Notes under the pieces: generated by a model
The model's input: the letters and a program-made list of their open reading frames with translations, nothing else
Databases searched by the model: none
What the model was told of the DNA's origin: nothing
Made by a program: the position numbers and the translations under genes
NCBI RefSeq assembly: GCF_003217775.1
Contig: NZ_QJVJ01000003.1
Location: 248,001 to 312,000 of the forward strand
Source of the DNA: Paenibacillus flagellatus
GTDB lineage: Bacteria; Bacillota; Bacilli; Paenibacillales; NBRC-103111
Direction: 5' to 3'
Length of the DNA stretch: 64,000 bases
Shown here: positions 11,974 through 20,981 of the stretch, piece by piece
Position numbering within the stretch: the stretch's first letter is position 1
Layout: every line of letters starts with the position of its first letter

Positions 11974-12031
11974 GCGAAACCGATCGTTTCGCGTCGCGGA
12001 TCGATCGCGAGACGGCTCCTGTACGTCTCGC
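11974..12031 (-). terminator. Possible terminator hairpins after the gamma-glutamyltransferase operon
   Basis: Two hairpins lie downstream of the stop at 12064: GCGAGACG/CGTCTCGC (12007-12031, 9-nt loop) and GCGAAAC/GTTTCGC (11974-11992). Neither has a clear T-run, so intrinsic termination is uncertain. Confidence 0.35.
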
Positions 12032-12063
12032 GTCCTCGTCTGCGCCCCGCGCATTCCCTACCG

Positions 12064-13551
12064 TCACCCGCAAGCCCACGTGCCGCCTCGCCTCGGGTCC
12101 GCCGCGCCGCTTACTTTTCCCGTCTCGTACGACAGCGAAAGCCCGTGCACCCCGCCGTAAAACATCGGGTCCGGATTGTGCTCCACCCGGTAGCCCAGAC
12201 GGACCAGCTCCTCCTCCGTTCGCTCGGGCAGCGGATGCTCGGCCGTGACGACTCCTTCGTCGATGAAAAAGCGCGAATTCGCCACGGCCTCCTCGATTCC
12301 GTAGTCCCGCTGCGTCATGTTGGACAAAATGGTCGCCAGCGTCAGCGGAATCCGCTTGCCTCCGGCGGAGCCGATGACGATCGCCCGCCCGGCGTTCCGC
12401 AAAATCGTCGGACAGACGTAGCTTTGCGGCCGTTTGCCCGGCTGCGGGCGGTTCGGCGATTGCGGGTCGGAGGTGAAGTTGCGCAGCTGGTTGTTCAGGA
12501 AAAAACCGCCCGCCGCGAGTCCCGGCCCGAAAAAGCCGCCGATCGTATTCGTCGCCGAGACGAGGTTGCCTTCCCCGTCGACGACGGCGAAATGGGTCGT
12601 GTTGGCCACGTCCGCCGGAGCGGCCTCGCCGGTAATCCGCGCATCCGGCCGGATCCGCTCCGCCAGCCGGTCCGCCAGCTCCCGGCTGACGAGAGCATCC
12701 GCGGACGGGGCGCCGAACGCGGGATCGCCCATCGTCGTCTTGCGCATCGAATAGCAAAAGCCGATCGCTTCTCCCCACAGATGGAGATACGCCGACGATC
12801 GTTCCGGGTACCGGCTCAAGCCGAGCGCCTCGCTCAGCCGGAGCGCTTGGAGCAGCGTCGCGCCGCCGAACGGGGGCGGCGAGGTGAGGACGTCGTAGCC
12901 GCCGAACTCGCTATGAATCGGCTCCCTCCATTTCACCTCGTAGCTCCGGAAATCGTCCGCGTCCATGCCTTCGATCATGCCGGCTATCGCCGACGCGAGC
13001 TCGCCTTCGTACAGCCAGGCGGAGCCACGGTCCTGCAAGGCGCGAAGCGTGGCGGCCAGCTCGGGCTGGACGAGAACGTCGCCGACGCGAAGCGCCTCAC
13101 CGTCGCGATAAAAATTAGGAAACCGGTCGCGCTCCAGGTGCCGGGCTTGCATCAGCTGCCGGTGCAGCGCTTCGCCGACCTTGATTCCGGCTTCGGCCGC
13201 TTCCGCGGCCGGCTCGATCAACCGCCGCAGCTCCCGCGTGCCGAACGCCGCATGCAGCTTCTCCATCCCTTTCACGAAGCCGGGCACGCCCGTTTCGTGC
13301 GCCGAAACGACGCCGGAGCGCGGCGCAACCTCGCGGTAATCGACGACGACGGGGGCGCGGCCGTCCGCCGGCGCGACCAGCATGACGCCTCCCCCGCCGA
13401 TCCCCGATGCGTACGGCTCCGCGACGCCCAGCATGTAGGAGACGGCGATCGCCGCGTCGACCGCGCTGCCGCCCGTCTCGAGCACGTCCATGCCGGCTCG
13501 CACCGCCAGCGGATGCGCCGCGCTTACGCCGTAGCCGATCCGTTTAGCCAA
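12064..13551 (-). CDS. Cytoplasmic gamma-glutamyltransferase-like protein (YwrD type)
   Basis: N-terminal nucleophile hydrolase of the gamma-glutamyltransferase family, 495 residues, without signal peptide and so probably cytosolic, like B. subtilis YwrD. Family motifs: TGGSAVDAAIAVSYMLGVAEPYASGIGGGG at the N-terminus, the autocleavage and catalytic Thr318 in NTTHFAVVDGEGN, TNTIGGFFG, and the GSAGGKRIPLTLATIL loop, where the more common form is SPGGS. It would hydrolyse gamma-glutamyl bonds of peptides brought in by the adjacent transporter. The start codon overlaps the end of the dppF-like gene by 8 bp, so it is the last gene of a nine-gene operon. A few residues differ from classical secreted GGT, so the true substrate may not be glutathione. 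Confidence 0.88.
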   Translation of the reverse strand: MAKRIGYGVSAAHPLAVRAGMDVLETGGSAVDAAIAVSYMLGVAEPYASGIGGGGVMLVAPADGRAPVVVDYREVAPRSGVVSAHETGVPGFVKGMEKLHAAFGTRELRRLIEPAAEAAEAGIKVGEALHRQLMQARHLERDRFPNFYRDGEALRVGDVLVQPELAATLRALQDRGSAWLYEGELASAIAGMIEGMDADDFRSYEVKWREPIHSEFGGYDVLTSPPPFGGATLLQALRLSEALGLSRYPERSSAYLHLWGEAIGFCYSMRKTTMGDPAFGAPSADALVSRELADRLAERIRPDARITGEAAPADVANTTHFAVVDGEGNLVSATNTIGGFFGPGLAAGGFFLNNQLRNFTSDPQSPNRPQPGKRPQSYVCPTILRNAGRAIVIGSAGGKRIPLTLATILSNMTQRDYGIEEAVANSRFFIDEGVVTAEHPLPERTEEELVRLGYRVEHNPDPMFYGGVHGLSLSYETGKVSGAADPRRGGTWACG

Positions 13552-14542
13552 TCGTCGCCACCCCTTTCGACGCTTCTTCCAGCGGATAATGGCAGGCGAC
13601 CTGCCGGTCGGGCCCTCCCGCGACGGTCTTCAAAACCGGCGTCTCGCTCCGGCACCGATGCTGCGCATACGGACAGCGCGTATGGAACGGGCAGCCGGCG
13701 GGCGGGTCGAGCGGGTTCGGCGTCTCGCCGGTCAGCGCGTTGCGGCCTTCCCCTCTCCGTTCCGGGCTCGACACCGGAATCGAAGCGATCAGCCCTTCCG
13801 TGTACGGATGCAGCGGATGCCGCAGCAGCCGCTCCTTGTCCGCGATTTCGACGACCCGGCCCATGTACATGACGGCGATCCGGTCGCTCATATACGCGAC
13901 GGCCGGCAAGCCGTGCGCGATGAAGACGTACGTCAGCCCGTACCGCTTTTGCAGGACGGACAGCAAATTCAAGATTTGCGCTTGAATGGAGACGTCGAGC
14001 GCCGACACCGGCTCGTCGCAGACGATGAGCTTCGGCTTCACCGCCAGCGCCCGCCCGATCCCGATCCGCTGCCGTTGGCCGCCGCTGAATTGGTGCGGGT
14101 ACCGGTCCGCATACTCCGGCGGCAAGCCGACCGCTTCCAATATCGCGTGCACCTGATCGGCCAAGCTTTTGCCGTTTTCGTCCGGATGCGTTCGCAGCGG
14201 CTCGGCGATCAGATCGAATACTTTCATGCGGGGATTGAGCGACGAGAACGGGTCCTGAAAAATCATTTGGATATGTTTGCGCTTGCGGCGCAGCTGTTCC
14301 TTCGACAGCGTGCTGAGATCGACGCCGTCGAATTCGATCCGGCCTTCCGTCGGCTCCGTCAAATGCATGATCATATGGCCGAGCGTCGACTTCCCGCAGC
14401 CGGATTCGCCGACGATGCCGAGCGTCTCTCCCTCGTAGACGGTCAAATCGACCCCGTCCACGGCGCGGAGCACCTTCCTCCGGCTTTTCCGCCAGCCTCC
14501 GCCGATTGCGTAATGCTTGCTCAGCCGCTCGATTTTCAACAT
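13544..14542 (-). CDS. dppF: Oligopeptide/dipeptide ABC transporter ATP-binding protein (DppF/OppF type)
   Basis: Second ATPase of a peptide importer, 332 residues from the ATG at 14542. Walker A GESGCGKST, Q-loop MIFQDPFSSLNPR, signature FSGGQRQRIGIGRAL, Walker B LIVCDEPVSALD; the H-loop position reads FIAHGLP where IxHDL is usual, so His is kept but Asp is replaced. The C-terminal oligopeptide-transporter domain has the Cys-rich GCPFHTRCPYAQHRC segment of the family. A TTG at 14569, in frame and preceded by GGGGAGGG, is a better-supported start than the ATG. It overlaps the GGT gene downstream. Confidence 0.92.
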   Translation of the reverse strand: MLKIERLSKHYAIGGGWRKSRRKVLRAVDGVDLTVYEGETLGIVGESGCGKSTLGHMIMHLTEPTEGRIEFDGVDLSTLSKEQLRRKRKHIQMIFQDPFSSLNPRMKVFDLIAEPLRTHPDENGKSLADQVHAILEAVGLPPEYADRYPHQFSGGQRQRIGIGRALAVKPKLIVCDEPVSALDVSIQAQILNLLSVLQKRYGLTYVFIAHGLPAVAYMSDRIAVMYMGRVVEIADKERLLRHPLHPYTEGLIASIPVSSPERRGEGRNALTGETPNPLDPPAGCPFHTRCPYAQHRCRSETPVLKTVAGGPDRQVACHYPLEEASKGVATIG

Positions 14543-14589
14543 GACGTTTCGATTGTCGTACGATTGCAATTCGTCGCACCCTCCCCTCT

Positions 14590-15579
14590 CTACGAACCGG
14601 CCGCCGCGGCTTCCCGTTCGGCCAGCAGGCATCGGGCCAAATGACCGGGACCGATCTCATTCAATTCCGGCCGCTTCGTCCGGCAGTCGTCGGTCGCATA
14701 AGCGCAGCGCGGATGGAACCGGCATCCCGGCGGCAGGAAGAGCGGATTCGGCACCGAGCCATCGATCGATTCCAGAGTGTCCGGCTGGCCGAACAATTGC
14801 GGGGTGCTTTTGAGCAGCCCCTGCGTGTACGGATGCTTCGGGGAGCGGAACAGCGTGAAGACGTCGCATTGCTCGACGATTTGACCGGCGTACATGACGG
14901 CGACCCGGTCGGCGAGCTCCGCGACGACGCCGAGATCGTGGGTGATGAGCAGAATCGAGCCTCCCTCGGAGCGGATCAAGTCCTTCATCAGCCGGATGAC
15001 CTGGGCTTGAATCGAGACGTCCAGCGCGGTCGTAGGCTCGTCCGCGATCAGTACGCTCGGCTTGCAGGCGATCGCCATCGCGATCATCGCCCGCTGCCGC
15101 ATCCCGCCGCTGAGCTCGTGCGGATACGCCTCGTAGACGCTCTCCGGACGCGGAATCATCACCTTTTTCAGCAAGGACAGCGTCTCCCGCTTCGCCTCCT
15201 CCTTGCTCATCGCGGTATGCGTCAGCAGCATTTCTTCAATTTGGCGGCCGATGCGAAAGACCGGATTCAACGCGGTCAGCGGCTCCTGGAAAATCATCGC
15301 GATATCGCGGCCCCGGATTCGGCGCATCCGCTCGGCGTCAAGCTGCAGCAAGTTTTCGCCCCGAAACCGGATCTCCCCCTGCACGATGCGGCCCGGAGGC
15401 TCGATCAAGCCCATGATCGACAGCGTCGTGACGCTTTTCCCCGAACCGGACTCGCCGACGATGCCGAGCGTCTCCCCCTCCCGCAAGTCGAACGATACGC
15501 CGTCCACGGAAGGAACGACGCCGTTATCGGTAAAAAAACTCGTGCTCAGCCCGCTCACTTCCAACACCGGTCGTGCCAT
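14590..15579 (-). CDS. dppD: Oligopeptide/dipeptide ABC transporter ATP-binding protein (DppD/OppD type)
   Basis: First ATPase of the peptide importer, 329 residues. Walker [11 protein letters not shown]-loop [13 protein letters not shown], signature [16 protein letters not shown], Walker [14 protein letters not shown]-loop [12 protein letters not shown], and the C-terminal [15 protein letters not shown] motif shared by peptide-transporter ATPases. It pairs with the ATPase at 13544-14542; together they power the permeases at 15604-17460. Gene spacing of 24 bp after dppC and 47 bp before dppF supports one transcript. Confidence 0.94.
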   Translation of the reverse strand: MARPVLEVSGLSTSFFTDNGVVPSVDGVSFDLREGETLGIVGESGSGKSVTTLSIMGLIEPPGRIVQGEIRFRGENLLQLDAERMRRIRGRDIAMIFQEPLTALNPVFRIGRQIEEMLLTHTAMSKEEAKRETLSLLKKVMIPRPESVYEAYPHELSGGMRQRAMIAMAIACKPSVLIADEPTTALDVSIQAQVIRLMKDLIRSEGGSILLITHDLGVVAELADRVAVMYAGQIVEQCDVFTLFRSPKHPYTQGLLKSTPQLFGQPDTLESIDGSVPNPLFLPPGCRFHPRCAYATDDCRTKRPELNEIGPGHLARCLLAEREAAAAGS

Positions 15580-15603
15580 ACAACGTCACCTCCAGCAGCA
15601 TCT

Positions 15604-16530
15604 CTACAACTCTTTCGTGCGCGGATCGAGCAGATCCCGCAGCCAGTCCCCGACGAAGATGACGCCGAGCGTCGTTATCGTGATCGCCAAGCCGGGGAAC
15701 GTCGCCATCCACCAGCTGTCGGACAAATATTCCCGGCCGGCGCTCAGCATTCCGCCCCAGGAAACGGTCGGCGGCTGAATGCCCAAGCCGAGAAAGCTTA
15801 ACGAGCTTTCCGCGATGATCGTGGTCGCCATGCTGAGCGTGGAGACGACGATGAACGAGGACGTCACGTTCGGCAGCAAATGCCGCACCATGATCGTCGC
15901 GTCCCGGACGCCGATCGATTTCGCCGCCCGGACGAACTCGCGCTCTTTCAGGCTGAGCACCTCGGCCCGGATAATCCGGGCGTATACGACCCAGTTCGTG
16001 ACGCCGAGTACGACGATCAGCGTCGTCATGCCCGGTCCGGTCACTTTCAAAATGACAAGCGTGAACAAAATGTTCGGAATGGCGAGAAACGAATCGACCA
16101 GCCGCATGAAGGCGTTGTCGATCCATCCCCCGTAAAAGCTGGAGACGAGTCCGATCGCAAGTCCGATCGTTCCCGCCAGTACGACCGACAGCAGTCCGAC
16201 CACGAGCGATACTTGCGACCCGTATAGGATGCGGCTCAGCATATCCCGCCCCAAATTGTCCGTACCGAGCAGGTACTTCGATGTTCCTCCCTCGGCCCAG
16301 GCGGGCGGAACGAGCATATCCGCCACGTTTTGCTGCACCGGATCGTGCGGGGCGAGCAGCGGCGCGAAAATCGCCGTAACGGATACGACGAGCAAAATGA
16401 CGACGCCGGTCGTCCCGGTTTTGCTTTTCAGGAGCAGCCGCAGCCATTTGGGCAGCTTTCCCGCTCCGCCGCTTCCGGCGCGGTCCAGCACGCGGCCGTT
16501 CATCGCTGTAGATGGCGTGTTCGATGTCAT
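15604..16530 (-). CDS. dppC: Peptide ABC transporter permease (DppC type)
   Basis: Inner-membrane permease, 308 residues. A cytosolic N-terminus is followed by a first membrane helix (LLKSKTGTTGVVILLVVSVTAIF is the region), then the DppC signature HPLG-like segment LLGTDNLGRDMLSRILYGSQVSL, and the EAA loop near REFVRAAKSIGVRDATIMVRHLLPN that contacts the ATPases. C-terminal SLSFLGLGIQPPTVSWG is typical of the group. It sits 12 bp after dppB. Confidence 0.93.
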   Translation of the reverse strand: MTSNTPSTAMNGRVLDRAGSGGAGKLPKWLRLLLKSKTGTTGVVILLVVSVTAIFAPLLAPHDPVQQNVADMLVPPAWAEGGTSKYLLGTDNLGRDMLSRILYGSQVSLVVGLLSVVLAGTIGLAIGLVSSFYGGWIDNAFMRLVDSFLAIPNILFTLVILKVTGPGMTTLIVVLGVTNWVVYARIIRAEVLSLKEREFVRAAKSIGVRDATIMVRHLLPNVTSSFIVVSTLSMATTIIAESSLSFLGLGIQPPTVSWGGMLSAGREYLSDSWWMATFPGLAITITTLGVIFVGDWLRDLLDPRTKEL

Positions 16531-16542
16531 GCGCCCGCCTCC

Positions 16543-17460
16543 TTATTTGTATTTGATGCGCGGGTCGAGCAGGCCGCTCAACAAATCCGCGAGCAAATTC
16601 ATCAGGATGACCATGATCGCGATGACGAAGATCGCCGCCTGGACGACCGCCATGTCCCGGGCGTTGATCGACTGGACGAGCAGCTGGCCGAGTCCCGGCC
16701 ACGCGAAAATCATTTCCGTGACGAGCGCCCCGCCCACGACCGAGCCGGTCTGGATCATGACGATCGTGACGACCGGGATCATCGCGTTGCGGAGGGCGTG
16801 CTTGTAGACGACGATCCGCCGCTTCAGCCCTTTGCTCTTCGCGGTTCGGATATAGTCCTGATTCAGCGCCTCGAGCAGGCTCGATCGGGTCAGCCGCGCG
16901 ATGTAGGCGGCGATCGACGTGCCGAGCGTAATGGCCGGCAGCACGAGATGGGCGAGCGTGCCGCTGCCGGATACCGGAAACCAGAGCAGATGGACGCTGA
17001 AGACGAGGCTCAGCATGATGCCGATCCAGAAGTTCGGCATCGCCTTGCCGAGCACCGTGCCGGTCGTCACGAACAGCTCCAGTGCGGAGTTTTTGCGGGT
17101 CGCGGACACAATCCCGAGCGGCACCGCGACGACGATCGCCACCAGCATCGAGGCGGCCGCGAGCGTCAGCGTCGCCGGAAGCCTCTCCAGCACGAGCGGC
17201 AGCGCCTGCTCCTTGTACCGGAACGATTCGCCGAAATCGCCCTGCAGCACGTTCAGCAGAAATGTGCCGAACTGGACGTAGAACGGCTTATCGAGCCGGA
17301 GCGCCTCGCGCAGCGCGTTCACCTCCTCCTCCGTCGCATCCTCGGGAAGCATGAGGAACACCGGATCCCCGGACACGTACAGCAGGACGAAGACGATGGA
17401 AATAATGAGGAACAGAACCGGAATCATTTGCAGCAGCCGCCGGACGGCATATTGTCTCAA
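16543..17460 (-). CDS. dppB: Peptide ABC transporter permease (DppB type)
   Basis: Inner-membrane permease, 305 residues, with six predicted helices. It starts MRQYAVRRLLQMIPVLFLI, as DppB/OppB proteins do, has the periplasmic loop with LRLDKPFYVQ, and an EAA loop in DYIRTAKSKGLKRRIVVYKHALRNAMIP. It forms the channel with DppC. It lies 46 bp after the binding-protein gene. Confidence 0.93.
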   Translation of the reverse strand: MRQYAVRRLLQMIPVLFLIISIVFVLLYVSGDPVFLMLPEDATEEEVNALREALRLDKPFYVQFGTFLLNVLQGDFGESFRYKEQALPLVLERLPATLTLAAASMLVAIVVAVPLGIVSATRKNSALELFVTTGTVLGKAMPNFWIGIMLSLVFSVHLLWFPVSGSGTLAHLVLPAITLGTSIAAYIARLTRSSLLEALNQDYIRTAKSKGLKRRIVVYKHALRNAMIPVVTIVMIQTGSVVGGALVTEMIFAWPGLGQLLVQSINARDMAVVQAAIFVIAIMVILMNLLADLLSGLLDPRIKYK

Positions 17461-17506
17461 CCGCTCTCACCCCCGTTGGTCGAAGGAGGGGCCGAAGCCC
17501 CCGTCG

Positions 17507-19048
17507 TTATTTCTTCGTTATCTCATACGCCTTGATCAGTTCGTCCAGTCTCGGTGAAAACTGGACGCTTTTGCTGACGCCGTACGTGTTTTTCTCCAAG
17601 TAAACATAAATTTGCATAAATTCCTGCGCGATGATCTCCTGCGCCCGCTCGTGCTGCTTCTTCCGCTCTTCCTCGTTCATATTGACCGAAGCTTTCTTGA
17701 GCAACTCCTCCAGCTCGGCGTTGGGCAGCCCGACCGCGCTCATCGACCTGCTGGACGTCAGCATCTCGCTGACGAGAATATGCGCGTCGTAGAACGAGTT
17801 GGCGAGCCATACCATGTGCAGGTCGCCGACCTTTTTGGCGTTGCGCAGCTCCAGGTAGCTGTTCCACTCCATCAGCTCCAGCTTCACCTTGATGCCGACG
17901 TTCGCGAGCATTCCCACGATCATCTCCGCCACTTCTTTATCCTTCGCGTAGCGGCCGTTCGACGACTGCATCGTCAGCTCCAGCCCGTTCTCGTACCCGG
18001 CCTCCTTCAGCAGCTGCTTCGCGCGTTCCGCGTCGTACAGGCTCGTACGGAACAGCTTGGCGTTCGAGCCGAAGTTGCCCTCGGTCACCCGCGTGCGCGT
18101 CTCGGTCGCTTCGCCGCCAAGCAGCTTCTCGATGATCAGCTTCTTGTCGATCGCCAGCTCGATCGCTTCGCGCACCCGTTTGTCCTTCGTCGGCCGGTTG
18201 CCGCTCGCATTCGGCACGAGAATGGCGACGCGCTGCGAGTTCGAGGAGACGATCGTCGTCTTGTCGTTGTTTTTCACCCGGTTCCACTCGTTGCTCGTCA
18301 CGTTCGGGATGAGATCGACGCCGCCGGTCAGCAGCTCTCCCGTACGGGTCGAGCTTTCCGGTATGATCCGGTAGGTGACCTTGCTCCAGTCCTTCGCCGG
18401 CCCTTCGAAATAGCCGTCGAACGGCTCGAAGGCGATATGGCTTCCTTTTTTCCATTCAAGAAACCGATAAGGCCCCGTACCGGCCGGATGCTCAAGAAAA
18501 TACGGCATTCCTTTATCCGCGATATATTTACTCGGGTAGATACCGGCTCCGGTTCGGGCCAAAATGCTGAGCAGGAGCGGGTCCGGCGCATTCGTCACGA
18601 TTTGCAGCGAATGGGGCGACAACACCTTCACTTCTTTGATCGTCTTGAAGGTCGCGTTCTCGGTCAACGATTTGTCCTTGGCCGCGCGCTCCAGCGTGAA
18701 CTTGACGTCCTCCGCCGTCAGCTCGTCGCCGGTATGAAACTTGACGCCCTTCTTCAGGACGAATTCCCACGTCGTATCGTCGACCTTCTTGTAGGACTCC
18801 GCCAAATCGGGAACGATCTCGCCTTTGGCGTTGCGCTTGAACAGCCCGTTGAACATGTTGTTCACCGCGAACAGCGTCACATGGTCCCCGTGTCCGTAAA
18901 TGTCCATCGAATTGATCTCGGTCGGCAAAGCGACCGTAAGCGGCCGTTTCCCGTCTCCGTTCGTGCTCCCCTTCGAATCCGGGCCGCATCCCGCCGTGAA
19001 GACGGCCAATGCCGTTACGAGCACCCCTGCGATCCGCCTAAAACGCAT
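17507..19048 (-). CDS. dppA: Peptide/nickel-type solute-binding lipoprotein (family 5, DppA-like)
   Basis: Extracellular substrate-binding lipoprotein of 513 residues. The signal peptide (MRFRRIAGVLVTALAVFTAGC) ends in a lipobox with Cys21. The family 5 core follows, with FNGLFKRNAKGEIVPDLAESY and WEFVLKKGVKFHTGDELTAEDVKFTLERA as clear signatures. Start chosen at 19048 because GGAGG lies about 10 nt upstream; a start nine codons earlier is possible. As first transport gene after the PuuD-like hydrolase it probably binds di/oligopeptides or gamma-glutamyl compounds, but the ligand cannot be read from sequence. Confidence 0.92.
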   Translation of the reverse strand: MRFRRIAGVLVTALAVFTAGCGPDSKGSTNGDGKRPLTVALPTEINSMDIYGHGDHVTLFAVNNMFNGLFKRNAKGEIVPDLAESYKKVDDTTWEFVLKKGVKFHTGDELTAEDVKFTLERAAKDKSLTENATFKTIKEVKVLSPHSLQIVTNAPDPLLLSILARTGAGIYPSKYIADKGMPYFLEHPAGTGPYRFLEWKKGSHIAFEPFDGYFEGPAKDWSKVTYRIIPESSTRTGELLTGGVDLIPNVTSNEWNRVKNNDKTTIVSSNSQRVAILVPNASGNRPTKDKRVREAIELAIDKKLIIEKLLGGEATETRTRVTEGNFGSNAKLFRTSLYDAERAKQLLKEAGYENGLELTMQSSNGRYAKDKEVAEMIVGMLANVGIKVKLELMEWNSYLELRNAKKVGDLHMVWLANSFYDAHILVSEMLTSSRSMSAVGLPNAELEELLKKASVNMNEEERKKQHERAQEIIAQEFMQIYVYLEKNTYGVSKSVQFSPRLDELIKAYEITKK

Positions 19049-19078
19049 GTACCGGACCCCTCCTTTTTCCCGCATGTT

Positions 19079-19786
19079 TTACGTGACGCAAGCTTGAACG
19101 AACGCCTCGAACAATTGCCGCGACGGCCGGTCGCCCGCACCGGTCATATTCTCGGGATGCCATTGGACGCCGAGGGCGAACCGGTGCCGTCCGCTCTCGA
19201 TCGCCTCCGCGATGCCGTCGCCGGATGCGGCCGTAATGACGAACCCGTCCCCCGGCTTGCGCACCGCTTGATGATGGAAGCTGTTCACCTTCAGCCGTCG
19301 CTCCCCGACGATGCGGTAAAGCAGCGACCGCTCCTCGATGTCGACGAAATGGGTCGCATGCCCGCGAGGCGACTTCTGGTAATGCTGCAGCAGCGTCCGG
19401 CCGGCTTGGGCGTGTATGTCCTGGAACATGTCGCCGTTCGCCGCCACGTTCAACAGTTGGCAGCCCCGGCATATGCCGAATATCGGCTTGTCGAGCGCCA
19501 GGAAGCGGCGGACGATCGCCAGCTCGAACCGGTCGCGCTCCGGGCATACTTCCCCGAGAGCCGGATGCGGCTCCTCGCCGTACAGTGTCGGGTCGACATC
19601 CCCGCCGCCGGTGACGAGCAATCCGTCGAGCGTCGCGGCCAGCCGTTCGAGAGCGCTTTCATCGGTGACGCTGGGCAAGACGACCGGAACGCCGCCCGCT
19701 TGAATGACGGAACGGGCGTTGTCCATGCCTGTCGTGACCGTTTTGCCTTCCTTGATCGATGAGGTGACGCCGATGATCGGTTTCAA
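19079..19786 (-). CDS. Gamma-glutamyl-gamma-aminobutyrate hydrolase family protein (PuuD-like, C26)
   Basis: Class I amidotransferase-fold peptidase (C26) of 235 residues. It has the GLLVTGGGDVDPTLYGEEP segment, the nucleophile elbow FGICRGCQLLNVA (Cys106), the NSFHHQAV loop and GVQWHPENM with the triad His. PuuD releases GABA from gamma-glutamyl-GABA in putrescine catabolism. Together with the GGT at the end of the operon it suggests that imported compounds carry gamma-glutamyl groups. It lies 30 bp upstream of the binding-protein gene. Confidence 0.9.
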   Translation of the reverse strand: MKPIIGVTSSIKEGKTVTTGMDNARSVIQAGGVPVVLPSVTDESALERLAATLDGLLVTGGGDVDPTLYGEEPHPALGEVCPERDRFELAIVRRFLALDKPIFGICRGCQLLNVAANGDMFQDIHAQAGRTLLQHYQKSPRGHATHFVDIEERSLLYRIVGERRLKVNSFHHQAVRKPGDGFVITAASGDGIAEAIESGRHRFALGVQWHPENMTGAGDRPSRQLFEAFVQACVT

Positions 19787-19879
19787 TTTTCCATTCCCCT
19801 TTTCCGTGACGTTTCCGCCCGCATTCGCGCCTCGCCGCCGTCCGGACTGACGGGCGGCGGCAAGATGCCGCGCGCGTCT

Positions 19880-20893
19880 TCAGCTTACGTTTCGCGTCAA
19901 GCAGATGTCCGCCATCGTCAGCAGTCCGCTGCCGCCGAACGTATAGAGCGTCTTCGCGGTGTTCACGACCACGTTGACCGTAGCCGTATCCCCGAAAATG
20001 CCGCTCGGGATGACGAATTCCACGTCGCCGAGATCTTTCGTCTCGAGCACGATGCGGTCCTCCTGCTTGACGCCGACCGACATTACGAGATCGAGCTCGA
20101 TCGGGATCGCCTCCCGCGTCGTCCCTCTCGCCACCTGATGCAGACCGCTGACCTCGTCCTTTTTCAGCAACCCGACGGCCAGCTCCGCTTCCTCGCGTGC
20201 GATGATCGGCTCGATGCTGTTCTGCACGTCCGTCAGCGACAGGTTGAGACCGTACGCGATGAGCCGCAAGGACTCCTCCAGCCCGACATGTCCGATCCGG
20301 TCGTTACTCGCCAGCTCGCGGAACGTCTCGGGCGTCATGCCGATGCCGACCTTCTTCTGCAGCGGGACCCGCCGCTTCGAAACGTCCACCTTGCGGGAGA
20401 CGCGGATGCCGGTAATGTTCTGCGTGACGGACGTGGCGAACAGCGTTAGCGCGTCCATGACGAAGCCCGGATTGACCCCCGTCCCGATGACGAACTGCTG
20501 CTTCTCCCGGGCGTATTGATCGATTTGCTTCGATAGCTCCGGGTACCGGTCCCAGGGATAAGACAGCTGCTCGCAGGTGGAGATGACCGAATAGCCGTGA
20601 TCAAGCAGCCGGCGAATTTGCGGCCATACGCTTTCCAGGTTCGACCCCGTCGCGTGAAGCGCCAGCTTCCGGCCCGTCCAGGCCGCGTCCCGCACGTCGT
20701 CGAGGCTGCCGGATACGGCGACCCCGATCGGACCCGTACCGGCGAGCTCCCCCGCATCCTTGCCGATTTTGTCCGGATCGATGTCCACCGCGCCGATGAG
20801 CCGGAAGCTCGGGCTTTGCATGCAGCTCTGCATGATTTTGACGCCGATGGGTCCGAGCCCGTACGACAAAACGTTGATTCTCCCTGCTACCAT
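19880..20893 (-). CDS. DapB-like NAD(P)-binding dehydrogenase, 2,4-diaminopentanoate dehydrogenase-like
   Basis: Protein of 337 residues with an N-terminal Rossmann fold (INVLSYGLGPIGVKIMQSCMQSPSFRLIGAVDID) like dihydrodipicolinate reductase, and a GTGVNPGFVMDAL loop around residue 145 seen in the 2,4-diaminopentanoate dehydrogenase group of ornithine fermentation. It lacks the DapB catalytic HH motif as far as I can see. The start at 20893 follows GAGGGGAACTCGAAT. It probably oxidises or reductively aminates a diamino acid derived from the imported substrate. It is the first structural gene after the LysR regulator. Confidence 0.75.
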   Translation of the reverse strand: MVAGRINVLSYGLGPIGVKIMQSCMQSPSFRLIGAVDIDPDKIGKDAGELAGTGPIGVAVSGSLDDVRDAAWTGRKLALHATGSNLESVWPQIRRLLDHGYSVISTCEQLSYPWDRYPELSKQIDQYAREKQQFVIGTGVNPGFVMDALTLFATSVTQNITGIRVSRKVDVSKRRVPLQKKVGIGMTPETFRELASNDRIGHVGLEESLRLIAYGLNLSLTDVQNSIEPIIAREEAELAVGLLKKDEVSGLHQVARGTTREAIPIELDLVMSVGVKQEDRIVLETKDLGDVEFVIPSGIFGDTATVNVVVNTAKTLYTFGGSGLLTMADICLTRNVS

Positions 20894-20981
20894 ATTCGAG
20901 TTCCCCTCTCTGTTCCGATTCCTCCTCACTGTACCATCGTTGATTTTTTAATAGAAATAGGTAGTTTTTATAAATTTATAA

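Noticed and set aside
11966-11984. ATAG-N7-CGAT, one mismatch from the LysR box
   Set aside because: It lies downstream of the GGT operon with no promoter nearby, inside a possible terminator; probably chance.
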